From: Pachysolen tannophilus NRRL Y-2460
Taxonomy: Eukaryota; Ascomycota; Pichiomycetes; Alaninales; Pachysolenaceae
Length of the DNA: 64,000 nt
Direction of reading: 5' to 3'
NCBI GenBank assembly: GCA_001661245.1
Contig: KV454018.1
Span: 439,944-503,943, forward strand
In this document: piece by piece, positions 59,433 to 64,000 of the stretch
Layout: the number at the start of each line of letters is the position of its first letter
Numbering within the stretch: the stretch's first letter is position 1
Translations under genes and position numbers: made by a program
The notes under the pieces: model-generated
Seen by the model: the letters and a program-made list of their open reading frames with translations, nothing else
Told to the model about the DNA's origin: nothing
The model's database searches: none

Positions 59433-59768
59433 CCTCTTTAATATAATATATTAGTATTATTATTTGATTAATTATATAAATCGTTTTATCTTTGTTTCTT
59501 GTTACAAAAAATTAGATTATCACACACACAAAGACATCGAAAAAAAAAAAAAAAAAATAAAATCAAAAATAGTATGTAGTAGTGTTTTAAAAAACTAAAA
59601 CTCCCGTTTCGGATAAAAAGGGCGTTTTCCTTTTTTTTTTGCTTTTCTTTAGAGAAAAAAAACGAGCATCGGATCGAATCTTGGAAAAAAAAATACATAT
59701 AATATAATTATATATATATATATATTTTTTTTTTATTTATATAAAGTAGTTGTATCAATTTGTTTGTT
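59433..59768. other. Divergent promoter region of UBE2W-like and MDM38
   Basis: 336 bp, rich in A/T runs, with a TA-repeat and T-run just before MDM38. No gene seen. Confidence 0.5.
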
Positions 59769-61256
59769 ATGCATAGGTTTAGTACACGATTGGCACTTGG
59801 AACTAGGTTTCTGGTCAAGAATGAGTCCACTGTTGTGAGGTCGTTATTATTGTATTATGGTGTCTCATCACAGTTAAGATTGAATTCAACAATGGCGGGA
59901 AACGGAGCCGGACCCGTGGGCGGTGGTGGTCGTGGTCATGGTGGTACTACCGCTTCTACTGGCAGTTCTTCCCCAATTCCACGACCCCAACCACTGTTGA
60001 AAGAAGTTGAAAAATCTCAATCATTACAACAACAACAACAACAACAACAACAACTGCTGCTGCTGCTGCTGACGCTGTCGTCGCCTCTGCTGGACCAATC
60101 TTTAGACGTTTCCCCTCCTGAAAAGAAATTAACCCTTATGGAAAAAATCAAACATGAATTCAATCATTATAAAGATGGTACTAAATTGTTAGGTTTAGAA
60201 ATGAAAATTTCTTTAAAATTGTTATATAAGATGTTTGCAGGTTATGAATTAACAAGAAGAGAATCAAAACAATTAGAAAGAACAATGAGAGATATGTTAA
60301 GTTTATTCCCTTTTGCAATGTTTGTTATTATTCCATTTGCTGAATTATTATTACCTCTTGCTTTAAAACTTATGCCAAATTTATTACCTTCAACATATGA
60401 ATCAAATTTAGATAAAGAAAAAAAAATTAAATTATTAAGAAAGACAAGATTAAAAGTTAGTGAAAATTTAAGACAAATTAAAAAAGAAATTAAATTACCA
60501 CCAACTTTTACAAAAGAAGATAGACAAATTTTTACAAATTTTTATCGTAAAATACAAACAAATAAAAAACAAGATATTTCAAGAGAAGAATTAGTTAAAG
60601 TTGCAAAATTATTAAAAGATGATTTAATTTTGGATAATCTTTCACGTCCAGAATTATGTGCATTTGCTCGTTATATTAATATTAAACCTTATGGTACTGA
60701 ACAAATTTTACGTTATAGAATTCGTCATAAAATGCTTCAAATTAAACATGATGATAGTGTAATACAATACGAAGGAATTGATAGTTTAACTACTCAAGAA
60801 TTACAAAGTGCTTGTACTTCAAGAGGTATTAAAGTACAATCTGTATCACCAACAGAATTAAAAGAAGATTTATCTAATTGGTTAGAGATGAGATTAGTAG
60901 ACAAAATCCCATCTACATTATTGGTCTTGAGTACTGCATATGCTTATGGATCTTTACCAAAAACCTATAAATCTCAATACGATGCATTATTAGCAGTATT
61001 GTTGTCATTACCAACAGAAGTTTATCATGAAACAGAATTAAATGTTTCGGAAGATAAAGATATTACTCATAAACAAAGAATTAATGTATTAAAAGAACAA
61101 GAAAATTTGATTGAATCTGAAAATAAACAAGAACCAAAAGAAGCAGTGGTTCCTATCAAAGATACTATAGTTTTAGATGATAAAATAGTTCCTCATGAAA
61201 AAACACCTGAGATTTTGGAAACAAAGGAAAACGAAACAACAAAATCCAAAAATTAA
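59769..61256 (+). CDS. MDM38: LETM1-family mitochondrial inner-membrane protein, MDM38
   Basis: The product is 495 residues from the ATG at 59769. The first 35 residues form a typical mitochondrial presequence (Arg/Ser/Leu, no acids before residue 16). LTLMEKIKHEFNHYKDGTKL, then LLYKMFAGYELTRRESKQLE and the hydrophobic helix LFPFAMFVIIPFAELLLPLA are LETM1 hallmarks, and LPSTYES follows. The ribosome-binding helical domain continues to about residue 400; the tail is acidic. Mdm38 aids K+/H+ exchange and insertion of mitochondrially made proteins; its paralogue Ylh47 is the alternative. Residues 87-95 are Gln, then nine CTG codons within fifteen codons (from 60054), which would be Ser in a CUG-Ser yeast. 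Confidence 0.85.
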   Translation: MHRFSTRLALGTRFLVKNESTVVRSLLLYYGVSSQLRLNSTMAGNGAGPVGGGGRGHGGTTASTGSSSPIPRPQPLLKEVEKSQSLQQQQQQQQQLLLLLLTLSSPLLDQSLDVSPPEKKLTLMEKIKHEFNHYKDGTKLLGLEMKISLKLLYKMFAGYELTRRESKQLERTMRDMLSLFPFAMFVIIPFAELLLPLALKLMPNLLPSTYESNLDKEKKIKLLRKTRLKVSENLRQIKKEIKLPPTFTKEDRQIFTNFYRKIQTNKKQDISREELVKVAKLLKDDLILDNLSRPELCAFARYINIKPYGTEQILRYRIRHKMLQIKHDDSVIQYEGIDSLTTQELQSACTSRGIKVQSVSPTELKEDLSNWLEMRLVDKIPSTLLVLSTAYAYGSLPKTYKSQYDALLAVLLSLPTEVYHETELNVSEDKDITHKQRINVLKEQENLIESENKQEPKEAVVPIKDTIVLDDKIVPHEKTPEILETKENETTKSKN

Positions 61257-61366
61257 AAATTAATAATTAACAATTAAATTTATATATTAAAGATAATTTT
61301 ACTTACGCATACGTACTATTTATTAAGCAAAATGAACTTCCCATCTTGCATTTTTTTTTTTTTTTT

Positions 61367-63391
61367 TCAATTTTCATTTTTCATTTCATCTAATTTTTTA
61401 GTAAAATCAAAATCATCCCATAGCTTTTGAAACTTTTTAACTTTTTCTTTGCTCTCTCCATTGAATAATCTCCTTCTTTTCTCAATATCAAATTTATCCA
61501 ACTCCAACATTCCACCAATAATTCTCCTAACAAATAATTCTTTATCTTTGGGCCATTCTTCATTTTCTTCTTCTATAATATGACCCATACCACCAGATAA
61601 ATCAAACCACACATGGAAATATGGACTTTCTTTGGCGATCAATGATTGATAAGGTTTTGATGAAGTATCAATGATCAGTCTATGCTGATTTTTAAAATCG
61701 TTGGATATTTCGATAATTCCATTTTTGAAAAAATTAGAAACTAATTTCTTATTAAAAGTTGTTGGTAATGGCACAGCCATAACACGACAATGATCATTTT
61801 TATTTGTACATAATTCATAAAATATAACAGTTTTGTTTAGTTTTTGGAAATAAAAAATAGATAATGTTTCCATAAATAATTTTAATTCTTTAAATTCTTC
61901 ATCCTTTAAATATAACGTATTTTTAATATGTCTCAATGGTATTAAAGTAGTCAGAAATGGTACTAAATCTGGTTGTGGTGAAATTATTAATATGAAATGT
62001 GAACCAATTGATATAATTGGTAATTGGTTATGTATATCATTTTCTAAACATAATTTGCAAGAATCCAATTTTTTAGAAATTTCTTTTAATTGTTCTAATT
62101 TAGTTTCTTTTAAAGAAATTTTACCTTTATTCAAATTTTTTAACAATGAAGATGATGTATTTGAAAGATCATCATCTTGCTCATCTAAATCTGCAGAAAA
62201 TTTTTTATTTTTAAAAATTGCCTTAATTTCATTCATTATTATTGATGAATTATTATCTGTCATCCTTTCCTCCAGAGCCATTTGTTCAATTGAAGTTTCA
62301 TTGTCATCATTATTATCATGAAGATTGTTTATAATTTTGCGTTTCCGTAGAGAATTTCCAGAATTTTCATCTTTATCTATTATAGTGTCTTTTTGTTGTG
62401 ATTTAAATGTATTCTCTAGTATTTTAAATTTCTTCTCCAATTCTTTTAAATCCAATGATTTCCGTAATTTTGCTCTAATTAATTCTGATTTCAGTTTATT
62501 TAAATCAGATTGAGTCACCACCACCACCAGTTTTTCTTCTTCTTTTTGTTCTGCATCCTGTTCATCCTCATTAGCAATGCTCTGTGTATTATCACCAACA
62601 AATTCTCTTTTATTATAGAAACTCCCATCAGGCTTTAATTTATAAGTTTTTCCAGGATTAATAAGACGATCATTTAATTCTTGTTCTTCTTCTCGAGCAA
62701 TATCAAATTCAAGTAAATTTCCATATCTTTCTAACGCTATGATTTCAACAGGTTTTTTCAGTTCCTTTGCTTGATCATATATTCTTCTCAATTTCATCAT
62801 CCTCCAACTAGACCCACTATCTCCAAACTCATAAGGTACATCGAATAATCTTGATTGAGACTTAGTTTTTGATTTTGTAACAGTTACAGAAGATTGTTTC
62901 GATGATGGTACTGATTCTTTTAAACCCTTATCGTTTAAATTTTTTTCAATTACAAATCTATTTTCTTTCTTATCATTGCTGTCATATGTTGAAGCTTTAT
63001 TAAAAGAGAAATTTTCTTGTTTCCCAGTACTGATCATCCATTCATCTCTGGTTACATTTTTATTATTTTCCAAAATATCATTTTTTCCTTTTAATTGAAT
63101 AGCAGTACTTCCAGCCTCTATAAATTCATAATCGTCCATATCATCCTCCTCACTCTCAGATTCGTTTAACTCAGACTTTATTTTTTTACTTTTCTGTAAA
63201 TCTTGGTCTTCTTTAAGCCTATTATGGTGATGATGCCCATCTCCTCTACTTCTATTCTGCTCGTTCTTACGTTTATGTGATGAAGATGATGATAACTTTG
63301 AAGAGCTGGAATGACGCTTAGATTTCTCAAATTTCCTGTCACCATCAGAGGACTTAAATCTCAATTTCGTTGGCTTCCTCTCATCCACCAT
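61367..63391 (-). CDS. CWF19: CWF19-like (CWF19L2-type) spliceosomal protein
   Basis: The product is 674 residues. The basic Ser/His/Lys-rich N terminus is followed by YGDSGSSWRMMKLRRIYDQA and the PGKTYKLKPDGSFYNKREF block, then a coiled region. The two CwfJ C-terminal domains begin at CKLC near residue 446 (HIT-like: IISIGSHFILIISPQPDLVP, then TLIPLRHI). The second ends with HVWFDLSGGMGHIIEEENEEW and FVRRIIGGML. S. pombe Cwf19 and human CWF19L2 act in the late spliceosome with the intron-lariat complex. S. cerevisiae Drn1 is the other branch (CWF19L1). It is divergent from a second splicing gene at 63558. Confidence 0.9.
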   Translation of the reverse strand: MVDERKPTKLRFKSSDGDRKFEKSKRHSSSSKLSSSSSHKRKNEQNRSRGDGHHHHNRLKEDQDLQKSKKIKSELNESESEEDDMDDYEFIEAGSTAIQLKGKNDILENNKNVTRDEWMISTGKQENFSFNKASTYDSNDKKENRFVIEKNLNDKGLKESVPSSKQSSVTVTKSKTKSQSRLFDVPYEFGDSGSSWRMMKLRRIYDQAKELKKPVEIIALERYGNLLEFDIAREEEQELNDRLINPGKTYKLKPDGSFYNKREFVGDNTQSIANEDEQDAEQKEEEKLVVVVTQSDLNKLKSELIRAKLRKSLDLKELEKKFKILENTFKSQQKDTIIDKDENSGNSLRKRKIINNLHDNNDDNETSIEQMALEERMTDNNSSIIMNEIKAIFKNKKFSADLDEQDDDLSNTSSSLLKNLNKGKISLKETKLEQLKEISKKLDSCKLCLENDIHNQLPIISIGSHFILIISPQPDLVPFLTTLIPLRHIKNTLYLKDEEFKELKLFMETLSIFYFQKLNKTVIFYELCTNKNDHCRVMAVPLPTTFNKKLVSNFFKNGIIEISNDFKNQHRLIIDTSSKPYQSLIAKESPYFHVWFDLSGGMGHIIEEENEEWPKDKELFVRRIIGGMLELDKFDIEKRRRLFNGESKEKVKKFQKLWDDFDFTKKLDEMKNEN

Positions 63392-63557
63392 CTTCTAATC
63401 TGATGTTTTCTTTCCAATTAAAATATATAAATATAATATAATACAAATATTTTCTACTTTCTACTTTTTACTTTTTTTGTATGTAAATTTTCACTTTTTT
63501 ATACAATATAGTTATTTAAGAAGAAGAGATTATTAAACTAAAACAAACACATCAAGA

Positions 63558-64000
63558 ATGGGTAAATATTGGTGTAAGCACTGCTCTATAGTAAGTATTC
63601 ATTTAGTTTAGTTGTTTGATCTCATTTTTTTGCTTTTGCTTTCATTTGAATACTAACAGTTGTACCAAGTTTGTTGATGAAAATAAAATACAAAAATTAA
63701 GGCATGAAAGTTCTGGAAGGCATCAAAGAAATATATCTCATTTATTGAAGAGTCTTCATGAGAAGAATAAAAATGAAAAAAAAGATTTGAAACTTGCAAG
63801 AGAAGAACTTGAAAGAATTAATAGGGAAATAGGTGGTGAAATAAGTAATGATAAACCTAAAAAATTTATTAAAGTGCCCAAGAAAATTGATAAAGATAAT
63901 GAACAAGAGGAAAAATCTGGAGTTATAGGTAATTGGGAACCTACCACCAATTCAAGAGAAGAAGATACTTCTTCCAAAGATAAGGAAATAGTATCAAATT
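63558..64000 (+). CDS. WBP4-like U1-type zinc-finger splicing factor, two or more exons, 3' end cut by window
   Basis: Exon 1 is 63558-63590 (11 codons); the intron 63591-63669 (79 bp) has GTAAGT, TACTAAC at 63651-63657 and acceptor CCAAG. Exon 2 runs open from 63670 to the window end. The first AG after the branch point (two bases on) would give a stop, so the next is used. Spliced: MGKYWCKHCSIFVDENKIQK, then LRHESSGRHQRNISHLLKSL and a coiled coil. Cys6, Cys9, His23 and His29 form the matrin/U1-type C2H2 finger (Cx2Cx13Hx5H). The match is to fungal and animal WBP4/FBP21 factors, which associate with U2 snRNP. WW domains are not seen in the part shown. Confidence 0.82.

Noticed and set aside
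63651-63661. AG directly after TACTAAC as the intron acceptor of the WBP4-like gene
   Set aside because: Only two bases from the branch point and gives a stop five codons later; the next AG keeps the zinc-finger frame.

Overview
This is nuclear chromosomal DNA from a budding yeast (Saccharomycotina). The genes are AT-rich and closely packed, the introns are short with GTAAGT/GTATGT donors and TACTAAC-like branch points, and nearly every recognisable product is a yeast housekeeping protein. A CUG-Ser clade yeast (Candida/Debaryomyces relatives) is likely but not proven. CTG codons are scarce, and several fall where serine fits better than leucine (DIP2 codon 668, RFA1 codon 445, a CTG-rich run in the LETM1 gene). 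The window also keeps genes of UBE2W, CWF19L2 and WBP4 type. As far as I know S. cerevisiae lacks the UBE2W and CWF19L2 types.

Layout. 1-12.4 kb: a 5'-truncated COG3, the split gene TFB5 (two introns, one 16-nt exon), VPS41, an unrecognised protein with mitotic degrons, the KH protein PBP2, and SWC5. 12.6-24.2 kb: an OPT transporter, SNF4, a U2 snRNA gene, an assembly gap, a ZIP zinc transporter, DIP2/UTP12, and DCN1 (start codon alone in exon 1). 24.4-38 kb: APC2, a YLR419W-type DExH helicase, RAD55 with eroded ATPase motifs, an SNG1-like membrane protein, and a globin ending in a CaaX box. 38-45.5 kb: a seven-beta-strand methyltransferase and a large low-complexity protein, each split by a one-base frame slip in an A/T run, then a TEF1/2 gene whose 5' half lies in an assembly gap. 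45.8-64 kb: KAP122/PDR6, RFA1, RPN14 (also split at an A run), COG7, PMC1, a UBE2W-type E2 with an intron, MDM38, CWF19 and a 3'-truncated WBP4-like splicing factor.

The genes are not an operon, but some neighbours are functionally related. DCN1 (cullin neddylation) and APC2 (cullin-like APC/C subunit) share a 252-bp divergent promoter. CWF19 and the WBP4-like gene, both spliceosomal, share a 166-bp one. U2 snRNA adds a third splicing gene. COG3 and COG7 both belong to the Golgi COG tether. RFA1 and RAD55 each have a perfect MluI cell-cycle box (ACGCGT) close upstream.

I see no transposon, virus-like element, tRNA, rRNA, CRISPR array or centromere. No wholly new multi-gene system stands out. 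The best leads are the apparently prenylated globin with its GC-rich leader region, the degenerate RAD55, the micro-exon and start-codon-only exon genes, the TGCGCA clusters, and the three identical one-A-short frame breaks, which are probably consensus errors.
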